Source of the DNA: Salinisphaera sp. G21_0
Lineage (GTDB): Bacteria > Pseudomonadota > Gammaproteobacteria > Pseudomonadales > Endozoicomonadaceae
Length of the DNA: 64,000 nt
NCBI RefSeq assembly: GCF_017744115.1
Contig: NZ_JAGHQW010000012.1
Location: 1-64,000, forward strand
Direction of reading: 5' to 3'
Below, piece after piece: positions 38,825 through 47,242 of the stretch; the stretch's first letter is position 1; the number at the start of each line of letters is the position of its first letter. The notes beneath the pieces are model-generated. The model was not told where the DNA came from and did no database searches. It saw only the letters and a list, made by a program, of their open reading frames with translations. Position numbers and translations under genes: made by a program.

Positions 38825-41020
38825 CTATGTCCGCGGAATTAACGGCATCCGTTCATTATCAGTGTGTGCAGGAATATTACCCGGTATGCGGCTTCGCTGG
38901 GAATTATCGGGTCCATCCATGGTAAGGCTGACGTCTCTCCTGCCTCTGGCCACCAGAGGCTCATAATGGTTGCCCGCAGCCCTGGACGATGCTCTGTGGC
39001 AATAATAGCGGTAGAGACACACAATGCCGACCAGTACAAAGAGCACTCCGCCGAAGGCGATACCGGCTATAGCGACGTTACTCAGGCCTGACGTCGACGG
39101 GCTTCTGTTGCTGGAGGCAGACGGAATTATTGTTGGGGTAACAGGGCATAACCGGCGGGTATTACTTCTGATCAATCCCACAAAATCATCATTAAACTGG
39201 CAATCCGTTGTCAGCAGTCGATGGTTAAAGCCTGCACATAACTTATCCTGCTCGGAAAGACAACTGATGTCTGTATTGTTCTGCTCGAGACCATTAACAT
39301 GGACATTACAGATATCGGGGTCAGGCCCACCCCTGACGGCGGCTGTTGAATCCTCACCCAGGCTATCGACCTGGCAGTTAATCGCCGTGGTGCTGACAAC
39401 AGTGCCACCGGAATCAATATCCCCCACCCCGATACCCGCCGTTGCACTCTTGCCCGAGGCTAACACTGAGCAATTCAACGCGGTGGTGTTGGCAATCGTT
39501 TCAGATAAAGCGCTAAGTCTGACCAGACCCGCCCCGATGCCTGCGCCTCCACCAGGACCTGTGGATTTCACATGACAGTTGACGGCTGTGGTGTTGGCAA
39601 CAGTGGCCAGATTAAGGAGGACCCGCCCTGCGCCGATGCCTGCCCTGCCACCTTGACCGGAGGCTACTACGGTAGAGTTCACCGCTGTGGTGTCGACAAC
39701 CGCACCACCAACAGAAGCTCTGCCCACGCCGATACCTGAGTCACCATTCTCGCCGGAGGTTACCACCTGGCAGTTCACCGCTGTGGTGTCAGCAACCGTG
39801 TCGAAGACATGAGCCCTACCCGCGCCAATGCCAGCCGAGCCAATGCCAGAATATTCGAATATATCTGCACCCGCGTTTTCCACCTGACAATTCACCGCCG
39901 TGGTGTTGGTGACCCTGCTGATATGATGATCAAGCCACCCTGCGCCAATGCCTGACCCGCCACTGCGAGTCGCCACTTTGCAGTTCACTGCTGTGGTGTT
40001 GGCAAGCGTACCAACCTGGAGGTATCCCACACCAATGCCAGCCTTGCCATAATCAGGTGTAACTACTTTACAGTTCACTGCTGTGGTGTTGGCAATTATG
40101 CCATGACCATTAAGTTGTCCAGCGCCAATGCCTGCGGCCCCTCCTACCGAGGCTGCCACAGTGCAGTTCACCGCTGAGGTGTTGACAACCTTGCCCCCTG
40201 TAAGCCAGCCTGCGCCGATGCCTGCCTTGCCACTGTCTCTGGAGCTGTGTGCTTTTACATTGCTGTTCATTGCCATGGTGTTGACAACCGAGCCACTGAC
40301 ATCCCCGCCCATAATCCCCCCAATGGCTTTTTTACCCAAGGCCACTACCCGGGCATTATCAACACAAATATTGCTGACTGTGGCCTGGTCTGAAATTTTA
40401 CAGGCCACCACCCCGGTGGAGCCTGTGGACGTTATATTGGCACCGGTAAAGCGCAGGCTATCCACACGACCCTCACCGGCCAGCGTTTTCACCAGGCAAT
40501 TTCTGAGGTTGCCAATGGTCCCTTTTTCTTCTTTGCCACGGAGGATGCCGGTAAAGGGGTGAGTGTCATTACCAATGGACTGGCGCAACTGGCCACCGTC
40601 AATATACGCAACAGTTTGCTGGTAATTGCCGTTGAGCGGGTAGTCCGGATCATGGCCAATCTTGCCCAGGGTTTCGGCATCAGCCACCGCAATCCACGGG
40701 TCATTGTTACGGTTGACGGTTGCTGCCATGCCAGCAGTGGCAAGACCGGACAGCACCCCCGGCACAACTGCGGCATTCGGCCGCTGACCAGTGCGGGCCA
40801 GGCTGGCCGTTTGACGACGGTGCAACGATGGGTTGTTGTCTTCATCGTTGTCGTTTATCAGGGTTCTATCCGGAGCATTGTCCGGCAAACGCGGTTCTAC
40901 CCCTGACTCCCTGAATACAGCCAGACTGCCCCAACGTCCCTGTGGTTCAAAAGACATTGTTGTTACAGGTTGCCGGTCACCCGCGGTGCCTACCCTGGAC
41001 ACGGCCGATGGCTCTATCAA
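38825..41020 (-). CDS. Modular surface protein with GLUG-like repeats and YEPL tail
   Basis: 731 residues from the TTG at 41020. That start is chosen because GAGGTA-n6-TTGATA here aligns with the start region of the three genes at 1-8 kb; an ATG at 41137 in frame would add 39 residues. The N-terminal part is shorter than in the others. It has the lead-in (DAETLGKIG, HPFTGILRG), about ten GLUG-like repeats at ~232-557, each with AGIGAG and NTTAVNC, a Cys cap, a short stalk, a transmembrane helix at ~648-671 and a ~60-residue tail with NHYEPLVARG. Likely surface adhesin. It converges with the fourth family member. Confidence 0.77.
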   Translation of the reverse strand: MIEPSAVSRVGTAGDRQPVTTMSFEPQGRWGSLAVFRESGVEPRLPDNAPDRTLINDNDEDNNPSLHRRQTASLARTGQRPNAAVVPGVLSGLATAGMAATVNRNNDPWIAVADAETLGKIGHDPDYPLNGNYQQTVAYIDGGQLRQSIGNDTHPFTGILRGKEEKGTIGNLRNCLVKTLAGEGRVDSLRFTGANITSTGSTGVVACKISDQATVSNICVDNARVVALGKKAIGGIMGGDVSGSVVNTMAMNSNVKAHSSRDSGKAGIGAGWLTGGKVVNTSAVNCTVAASVGGAAGIGAGQLNGHGIIANTTAVNCKVVTPDYGKAGIGVGYLQVGTLANTTAVNCKVATRSGGSGIGAGWLDHHISRVTNTTAVNCQVENAGADIFEYSGIGSAGIGAGRAHVFDTVADTTAVNCQVVTSGENGDSGIGVGRASVGGAVVDTTAVNSTVVASGQGGRAGIGAGRVLLNLATVANTTAVNCHVKSTGPGGGAGIGAGLVRLSALSETIANTTALNCSVLASGKSATAGIGVGDIDSGGTVVSTTAINCQVDSLGEDSTAAVRGGPDPDICNVHVNGLEQNNTDISCLSEQDKLCAGFNHRLLTTDCQFNDDFVGLIRSNTRRLCPVTPTIIPSASSNRSPSTSGLSNVAIAGIAFGGVLFVLVGIVCLYRYYCHRASSRAAGNHYEPLVARGRRDVSLTMDGPDNSQRSRIPGNIPAHTDNERMPLIPRT
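39350..40327 (-). repeat. Tandem GLUG-like coding repeats (about 10 units)
   Basis: In-frame units of 28-36 codons with conserved GCTGTGGTGTTGGCAA-type DNA words (plus strand) encoding the NTTAVNC part. Confidence 0.82.
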
Positions 41021-41169
41021 AACGACTACCTCATAATAATGACAGTTATTATCTTGTGGTTTAGGTTCTGTCCAACAGATAAAAAGAGACTGGACAAGAC
41101 AAAAAGCAAAAAGCCTCGGAGCAAAAATGCTCAACAAAGTGTAGTCAGGCTTATGGCATGAGCAATAAT

Positions 41170-41246
41170 GATTTCAATATTATCCATGACTTTGTGAACT
41201 TTCATTGTGAAAAAGCACTCATAAAAATAAACACGAGGAGCTTACT
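41170..41246 (+). promoter_or_regulatory. Duplicated leader of the WIEW/CESTAWF genes, copy 1
   Basis: TATCCATGACTTTGTGAACT through a ribosome-site region ending CTTACTATG is repeated at about 45145-45208 before the second gene copy. GAGGAG here is a good ribosome site; copy 2 has AAGGAA. Confidence 0.5.
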
Positions 41247-41873
41247 ATGAATTTGCCGTCTATTAAGTTCAGTCAGTTAACCAGATCATCTACTGCTGCT
41301 TCCATTTCAGAGCAATCCTCAATAAGCAACAATTATCATTCATCACAAATATTCATACCAAGGGGGGGTCAGCAATTTGATATGCAAAGATTGCTTTCTA
41401 GCAGGAAGGTAATAAAAAATGATCCCACAGCTCTGTTAAACATTCAATTTTTTGGTAAGAATTTTTCATCAGGGATGGGAGTGTATTCAGATAAACCTGC
41501 CAATGCTTTTTGGACATCTACTCTAAAAAAAGAAACCACAACCAAAAAAAATACAACTGCCTGGATAGAGTGGTGTAGAGAAAATTCTGAGAATTCCTGG
41601 TTAGGAAAAACTGCTGCTCAATTTCAGGTTTTAGAAACAGCAAATATATTTCATATTGACTCAAATGAAAAATATAAATGCTTATTAAAAGAATATCCTC
41701 ATCCAGCAGACCACAATTATGTAGACTGGGAGCGTGTGGCCATTAATTTTGATGCTGTACATTGTACACAAGACTTTTGTCTTCCCACATGGGATTGTGA
41801 ATCAACAGCATGGTTTAATAAAGACAAATTAGTATTCCTGAAATCTCTGAATTCACAAGAAATTGACTTGTAA
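41247..41873 (+). CDS. Hypothetical protein, intact member of a duplicated pair
   Basis: 208 residues (MNLPSIKFSQLTRSS), with GAGGAG at 7-base spacing. The first ~45 residues are Ser/Thr/Asn-rich, as in secreted effectors. The body has conserved segments shared with the second copy: TAWIEWCR, ANIFHIDS, LLKEYP, DWERV-I-FDAVHC and W-CESTAWFN-DKLVFLKSL. The pattern ending W-x-CEST-x-WF also occurs in uncharacterised bacterial proteins, in my recollection, but I cannot name a family. No membrane segment. The gene is AT-rich compared with its neighbours. Confidence 0.65.
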   Translation: MNLPSIKFSQLTRSSTAASISEQSSISNNYHSSQIFIPRGGQQFDMQRLLSSRKVIKNDPTALLNIQFFGKNFSSGMGVYSDKPANAFWTSTLKKETTTKKNTTAWIEWCRENSENSWLGKTAAQFQVLETANIFHIDSNEKYKCLLKEYPHPADHNYVDWERVAINFDAVHCTQDFCLPTWDCESTAWFNKDKLVFLKSLNSQEIDL

Positions 41874-41923
41874 TACTGCTTCTGAAAAAGCTGTGGGCAT
41901 TCTTCTTGACGCAAAAACCAGGG

Positions 41924-41947
41924 AGCCAGAAACTGGCTTTGATCTTT
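41924..41947 (+). terminator. Hairpin after the intact gene of the pair
   Basis: AGCCAG-aaa-CTGGCT followed by TTGATCTTTCTTTT. The second copy of this segment (near 45930) has lost pairing. Confidence 0.5.
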
Positions 41948-42059
41948 CTTTTGAATGGATTCAAGACCTGAAACTGGTTCCCAGCTCCAGAGTCAACCTT
42001 GGCCAGACTCTATTAGCACTGCAACAGCAGTGATGGCGTCAGATATACCATATTGCTAA

Positions 42060-43022
42060 TCAAAAAATAAGTTTTCCCATCAAAGGCTCATACACATAGT
42101 CTTTGAGCTGTGGCTTATCCACCGGCAGCAGCGGCTTCAGCGGCAGCATCGGCACCGATTTCGACAACGGTTGTCGTGTTTCTTTACTGTGTGCAACCAG
42201 GCGCGAGCGGATAGAAGCCCGGGCGCAAACCTGAAGTGATTGGGGTTGAAAATTATCCGGCTCATTATTCCGATTGATGTTGTCAAACCTGCCAGTCTCG
42301 GCCAACAGGACTTTCAAGTTGCGAATTCTGCCCTTGGCAAAATTCAGCGGTGTACACCTCTTCCAGTCTTGCGCCTTACAGTTGGCACCCTCAGCCACCA
42401 ATAGTTGTACTTTCTTGCCCGAACCACTTTGTGCTGCCAAATGTAACGGGGTCCATTGTGTACAGTTGTCTTGCCTGACTTCAAGGTTAGCCCCCTCGGA
42501 CAAAAGCAGCTTCAGATAATTCAAGTCGAAGCAGTTTTTGCTAGCCGCATAGTGCAATGATGTCAGTTTATATGCATCAGCTGCATCAATATTGGCACCG
42601 GCAGCCAGAAGCACCTTGAATACCTCAAGTGTATCGTTTAAGTGAATCGAACAAATTAGTGGCGTTAATTTATCAACACTCCTGGCTTCAATATCGGCTC
42701 CCCGGGCCAGAAGCTCTTTCGCAACCTCCCCGCTACCGGCCGTATGCAGCGGAGTCCGGCCTGAATCAGAGCGGGCATTAACGCAGGCACCTGCGTCGAG
42801 AAATACCTTTAAAATCTCCAGATCGGCTTTAGAACAAGCCGGGAACAGTGGCGTGTTTCCACAATTATCCCTGGACTCAATATCAGCCCCCTGTTCCAAC
42901 AATGTCTTCACCGATGCCAGGTCACCATCCTCGGCTGCCTTGAGCAGATTTTTGTCGTCCGGGGACAGTTTCTTTGTTGCGCCCAACAGGATATTTTCAA
43001 CGTCTCTCAACAGTGTAATCAT
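42060..43022 (-). CDS. Ankyrin-repeat protein
   Basis: 320 residues from the ATG at 43022 (MITLLRDVENILLG), preceded by GGAAG at about 7 bases; the frame extends to an ATG at 43070. About six to seven ankyrin repeats occupy residues ~25-235: KNLLKAAEDGDLASVKTLLE, TPLFPACSKADLEILKVFLD, TPLHTAGSGEVAKELLARGA and others, ending with LAAQSGSGKKVQLLVAEGA. The C-terminal ~90 residues are polar. No catalytic domain. Protein-binding function, target unknown. Confidence 0.88.
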   Translation of the reverse strand: MITLLRDVENILLGATKKLSPDDKNLLKAAEDGDLASVKTLLEQGADIESRDNCGNTPLFPACSKADLEILKVFLDAGACVNARSDSGRTPLHTAGSGEVAKELLARGADIEARSVDKLTPLICSIHLNDTLEVFKVLLAAGANIDAADAYKLTSLHYAASKNCFDLNYLKLLLSEGANLEVRQDNCTQWTPLHLAAQSGSGKKVQLLVAEGANCKAQDWKRCTPLNFAKGRIRNLKVLLAETGRFDNINRNNEPDNFQPQSLQVCARASIRSRLVAHSKETRQPLSKSVPMLPLKPLLPVDKPQLKDYVYEPLMGKLIF

Positions 43023-43136
43023 AACTACTTCCACATGGATTATCTCTGACAATCGTCGATAACCATGCAAACTGCCTTAACGGATATGGCAAACAGTTAG
43101 CAGGTTGCAGATCAGGCACAAGGGGACTGGATCTTT

Positions 43137-44957
43137 ATGCCAAAAATCAACAATTCTACCAATCAACACATTGTCCAGCCCGGCACCCATCAGGACAATA
43201 ACAATCAGCGCAAAAACGCCACCAGAGCTAGCTTCATCGATCGTCAGATATCGATCCATGAACCGACTGAATCTGTATCGGTAAAGGTTAAAAAAATCGC
43301 CAGGACCGCAATAACTTTTGTGATCTCAAAGGTGCCGGATTTTCTCCTCCGGCAGAGAAAAGTCGAAATCACCACACCCGTAAGCAGTCTGAAAGTACAG
43401 CAACCTGTTAATGTTGATAAACAACAGGGATCTGGGCACCAAATACGCCCTGAACGGCCTCGGTCAAAGCCGCCGGGCGACAATAGTGACGACTCCACCT
43501 CTCATCCCGTTTCGAAAAAAAGCAGGCCGTTACCACCACCGCCGGGTGACAATAGTGACAACCCCACCTCTCATCCCGTTTCGAAAAATAGTAGGCCGCT
43601 ACCACCACCGCCAGGTAAACATAACAAGTCATCCTCGAAAAAACGCAGAAGGCCTCTGCCACCACTTGTCCATCATGATAAGCAGGTGCCAATGAATAGC
43701 AATCGTCTGCTACTGCCTCCTCTTGAGCAATACAAAAGACCATTACCAGAGCTGCCGGTTGACAATAGCGATCGGATGCCAGATGAAAGCCTGACCATGG
43801 TAACTACCAGATCTGGCAATACCCTGCCCACAGCGACCATGGAGACATGGCAAGCCGCTGAGTCAACCGGCGATGACACCCTGCACCAGGATCTCAGGGA
43901 GCAGTACGCTGACCAGCTGGCAGACCTCGAGGATACCAATGATTCCGGGTACCAGACACAGACCATTGAATCGGTAATAGCGGCAGAGGAATCGCTGGGC
44001 ACAACAGAACTTAAATCATTGCGAAAAGACAAATATAACTCCGGAAAGATCGGGCTGAAAAATATCGAACTAAATCCGACCAGAGAAGCGCTTGATGAGT
44101 TGGAAGATCTCAGGACGCAATGGCAAAAGGCAAAAACGGCAATAACAGAATGGCGGCAGAAAAAAGGGGATATGGGTGAACTGTCCCCTGTCGACCAGAG
44201 GAAATTCACAGCGCTTTCCAGGGCCGAAGCAGCTGCAGGCCAGGAGTTCCGTACCGAGCTCAATGTATTTCTGACACAGTGCAGCAGCAAAGAGTGGCGG
44301 GACAGCGCTGCTGACTTGAGCATAGACGCCTTTTATAAACTACAAACCGTCATTCAGGCGTCACCGCTGAACGATGAAGAGAAATACAGGCATGAAAGTG
44401 TGATAGCAACCGTTGCTCTCTCTGAACAACAACAGCTGCCCGGCTATAAGAAGAAAACGAGAAAGAAGAAGCTGAACGATGCACTGGTACGGCTGGATAG
44501 TTGTGAAAAGCTGCTATTGAACAATAACGCGTTGGACAACACTAAGAAGCTGGAACTGTTTGGTAGTTTATATACCAGAATCGTCCGCCATTTTGCCGTT
44601 GAGGAGCCCTGGCAAGACCAGAAAGTCAGGCTCGACATGGGTAAGGGGGATCTTCTAGCCTTTCAGCTCTTATTACAACACTCAAAAACAGGTGACAGTG
44701 GCAAGCGTCCAGACCCGGATAACAGCGAGAAACGACAGTTACTGGAGGATTTCGTGACCAGGAAAAGCGAGGCCCTTGAACGGCTGCAGACCGTCAGGAA
44801 AACCTACGATGAGCTTGATGCTGTTAATGAAGATACATGGGAAGACTATGGAGAACTCCTTGAGCTTGCCGACGAAGAGCGTAGCCTGACAACACAGGTG
44901 GGTCGCTGGACAGAAGAAAAAATAGCAGCAGCTCAGAAAATGATCAAAAGGGAGTAA
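43137..44957 (+). CDS. Protein with SH3-ligand-like RPLPxxP motifs and helical C-terminus
   Basis: 606 residues. A basic N-terminus with one hydrophobic segment (TAITFVISKVPDFLL, about 57-71) leads into a proline-rich region at ~105-210. It contains RPLPPPP at 130-136 and 153-159, RPLPPL at 172-177 and RPLPELP at 201-207. The first two lie in a near-perfect 23-residue duplication. R-x-L-P-x-x-P is the class I SH3 ligand consensus. The remaining ~390 residues are charged and helical, probably coiled coil, and have no recognised domain. Similar SH3-binding proline repeats occur in enteropathogen effectors such as EspF. Acting on host SH3 proteins is inference. Confidence 0.65.
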   Translation: MPKINNSTNQHIVQPGTHQDNNNQRKNATRASFIDRQISIHEPTESVSVKVKKIARTAITFVISKVPDFLLRQRKVEITTPVSSLKVQQPVNVDKQQGSGHQIRPERPRSKPPGDNSDDSTSHPVSKKSRPLPPPPGDNSDNPTSHPVSKNSRPLPPPPGKHNKSSSKKRRRPLPPLVHHDKQVPMNSNRLLLPPLEQYKRPLPELPVDNSDRMPDESLTMVTTRSGNTLPTATMETWQAAESTGDDTLHQDLREQYADQLADLEDTNDSGYQTQTIESVIAAEESLGTTELKSLRKDKYNSGKIGLKNIELNPTREALDELEDLRTQWQKAKTAITEWRQKKGDMGELSPVDQRKFTALSRAEAAAGQEFRTELNVFLTQCSSKEWRDSAADLSIDAFYKLQTVIQASPLNDEEKYRHESVIATVALSEQQQLPGYKKKTRKKKLNDALVRLDSCEKLLLNNNALDNTKKLELFGSLYTRIVRHFAVEEPWQDQKVRLDMGKGDLLAFQLLLQHSKTGDSGKRPDPDNSEKRQLLEDFVTRKSEALERLQTVRKTYDELDAVNEDTWEDYGELLELADEERSLTTQVGRWTEEKIAAAQKMIKRE

Positions 44958-45208
44958 AACATCAGGGTCAGGTCTTTAATTGTGAATGACAGCTGTTGTT
45001 TACACTGATAAGAAAAGATATTTACACAATCCTACCCCCTGCTTTCTTTTCTGTTTTTCTGTTTTTCTGTTTTTCTGTTTTTCTGTTTTTCTGTTTTTCT
45101 GTTTTTCTGTTTTTCTGTCCCCTGCTTTTCATGATTTGAATTTTATCCATGACTTTGTGAACTTTCTTGTGAATAAACACTCATAAACGTAAACACAAGG
45201 AACTTACT
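44958..45208. other. Gap with octanucleotide repeat and duplicated leader
   Basis: Contains the (CTGTTTTT)8 tract and then the duplicated leader of the broken gene copy. A 66-codon frame through the tract is low-complexity and not supported as a gene. Confidence 0.6.
45051..45114. repeat. Eight perfect copies of an 8-base repeat
   Basis: CTGTTTTT repeated eight times without error, followed by a partial copy. A perfect octamer tract is prone to slipped-strand change. It lies about 95 bases upstream of the disrupted gene at 45209, outside any supported coding sequence, so a change would alter promoter spacing if it matters at all. Confidence 0.93.
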
Positions 45209-45871
45209 ATGAATTTATCTCCTGTGAAGTCTGGTGAGCTAACCAGTTCACATAGTGCTGCTTTCCTTTCAGAGCAATCCTCAATATATGATAATTATCA
45301 TTCATAACAAGTATTCATACCAAGAGGTGATCAGCAGTTTGATATACAACGATTGCTTTCTAGCAGGAAGGTAATAAAAAATGACCCCACTATTCATTTT
45401 ATCTCCGAACGTCTGAGTAAGAATTTTCCAATATGGCTAAGAGTGCCGTCAGATAAACCTGAAAATACTTTTTGGACAAGTACTCTAAAAAAAGAAACTG
45501 CAACCGAAGAAGAAGAAACTGCAACCGAAGAAACCAAAACCGAAAAAAACACAACTGCCTGGATAGAGTGGTGTAGAAATAACGGTATGCACGTTTTCTT
45601 AGGCAAAACTGCGGCTCAATTTCAGGTTTCAGAAACAGCAAATATATTTCATATTGACTCATATGAAAAGTATGAACACTTATTAAAAGAATACCCTCGT
45701 TCAGAAAATGATGATTTTATAGATTGGGAACGTGTGGTCATTGATTTTGATGCTGTACATTGTGCACAAGGCTTTGATCTTCCCGGATGGAGTTGTGAAT
45801 CAACAGCATGGTTTAACAGAGATAAATTAGTATTCCTGAAATCCCTGAATTCACAGGAAATTGACTTGTAA
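45209..45871 (+). pseudogene. Second copy of the WIEW/CESTAWF gene with in-frame stop
   Basis: The ATG at 45209 and 32 codons align with the start of the protein at 41247. Codon 33 is TAA (45305-45307), where the intact copy has TCA, a single C-to-A change. The rest of the frame is intact to 45871, including TAWIEWCR, DWERVVIDFDAVHC and WSCESTAWFN, plus an insertion of TEEEE-type residues. A TTG at 45353 could restart translation but would lose the N-terminus. The preserved downstream frame suggests a recent or phase-like loss. Confidence 0.8.
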
Positions 45872-46097
45872 TACGGAATCTGAAAGAGCTGGGGGCAGTC
45901 TTCCTGACGCAAAATCCAGGGAAGCCGAAACTGACTTTGGTCTTTCTTTTGAATGGACTCAAAATTACGAAAAGTTATCGTAATCGTCAGGGTACCATCG
46001 AACCTTTTAACGATATAATCCCCCCATTAATGAATTCAGTCAGACTTCCGCCAAATTCTGATGTCCCTTATTCCCACAAGGAGGAGACCTCCGGGTC

Positions 46098-47240
46098 ATG
46101 ACAGCAAGCTCTCTCTTCACACAACCGGGGTTGGTATTGGCTCGGGCACTTACGATCAAATCCCGGGCAATCCTGCTGATTGCCCTGACCGGCCTGGCAG
46201 CTTTTTCCCAGGTAGCTTCCGCTACAGCGGCAAAAAGCCAGGCTCCTGCGGTAACGGCCTTTCCCGTGACGGCCACCACATTGCAACAGAGTCTGATGGC
46301 TCTGGGAAACCTGAAAGCCAACCAGTCCGTTGACATTGCCCCGCAAATCAATGGCCGTATTGTTGCCCTGCATCTGCGCGATGGTGTGAGTGTCAAATCA
46401 GGACAGCTGCTGGTTGAACTGGATGACCGTGAGCAGGAGGCAATCACCGCCCAGGCGCGAATTGCCTTTGAGGATGCCCAGCGGCAACTGGACTATATGG
46501 AAGCTTTGATCAACAGCAAAGCCATTTCCGTTGAGCAACTCAAGGCTCAGCGTGCCACGGTTGACCGTCTTGCAGCCGCGCTTCAGGCAGAATTGGCCAT
46601 ACTGGATCACTATACGCTGGAAGCCCCTTTCGCCGGCATGTTGAGCTTCCATGAACAGAGCGTTGGAGCCCTTGTCAATGCCGGTACCGTGCTGACCACG
46701 CTGGATGATCTCAGCACCATGAAATTGACCTTTGACCTGCCGGAAAACACCCTTGGCCAGATCAGCAAAGGGGCACGTGTTTCAGCAACCACCGATGCCT
46801 GGCCCGGAAAAACCTTTACCGGTACCATCGACAGCATTAACCCCCGGATTGATCCGGTCAATCTCACCCTTCAGGTCAGGGCCCTGCTGGATAACCCTGA
46901 GTCACAGCTTCTCCCGGGCATGCTGATGCGTATCTCTATTGAGCGCCAGAACCAGCAACAACGATTAGTTGTGCCTTCCCGCAGCATCCTGTTTGACGGT
47001 AACCGCCGTTATGTGTTTGTGATTGATGAGCAAAACCGGGTGGAACGCAGAACCATTACCACCGGGCAAACCATTGACCAGTACATCGTTGTATTATCCG
47101 GACTGGTGGAAGGCGAGCGGGTAGTGAACGAAGGTGCGGTAAAAGTGACCGATGGCCGCCGGGTAACCGTGCTTGACAAAGAACCGTCTGTTCTCTCTGC
47201 CAACCCGGTCACACCTGCCGCTGCCAATGGATTGCTGTAA
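46098..47240 (+). CDS. RND efflux periplasmic adaptor (membrane fusion protein)
   Basis: 380 residues. It links an inner membrane RND pump to an outer membrane channel. A hydrophobic N-terminal export/anchor segment (AILLIALTGLAAFSQVASA) is followed by the lipoyl-like half motif (VDIAPQINGRIVALHLRDGVSV), a helical hairpin, the returning lipoyl half (LEAPFAGMLSFHEQSVGALV) and the beta-barrel (LTFDLPENTLGQI). It lies two bases before the pump gene. No outer membrane channel gene follows, so a TolC-type partner must be elsewhere. Substrate unknown. Confidence 0.9.
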   Translation: MTASSLFTQPGLVLARALTIKSRAILLIALTGLAAFSQVASATAAKSQAPAVTAFPVTATTLQQSLMALGNLKANQSVDIAPQINGRIVALHLRDGVSVKSGQLLVELDDREQEAITAQARIAFEDAQRQLDYMEALINSKAISVEQLKAQRATVDRLAAALQAELAILDHYTLEAPFAGMLSFHEQSVGALVNAGTVLTTLDDLSTMKLTFDLPENTLGQISKGARVSATTDAWPGKTFTGTIDSINPRIDPVNLTLQVRALLDNPESQLLPGMLMRISIERQNQQQRLVVPSRSILFDGNRRYVFVIDEQNRVERRTITTGQTIDQYIVVLSGLVEGERVVNEGAVKVTDGRRVTVLDKEPSVLSANPVTPAAANGLL

Positions 47241-47242
47241 CC

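Noticed and set aside
44986-45186. 66-codon Phe/Leu/Cys-rich membrane peptide
   Set aside because: Most of it is the octamer tract read in frame; there is no ribosome site and the end overlaps the duplicated leader.
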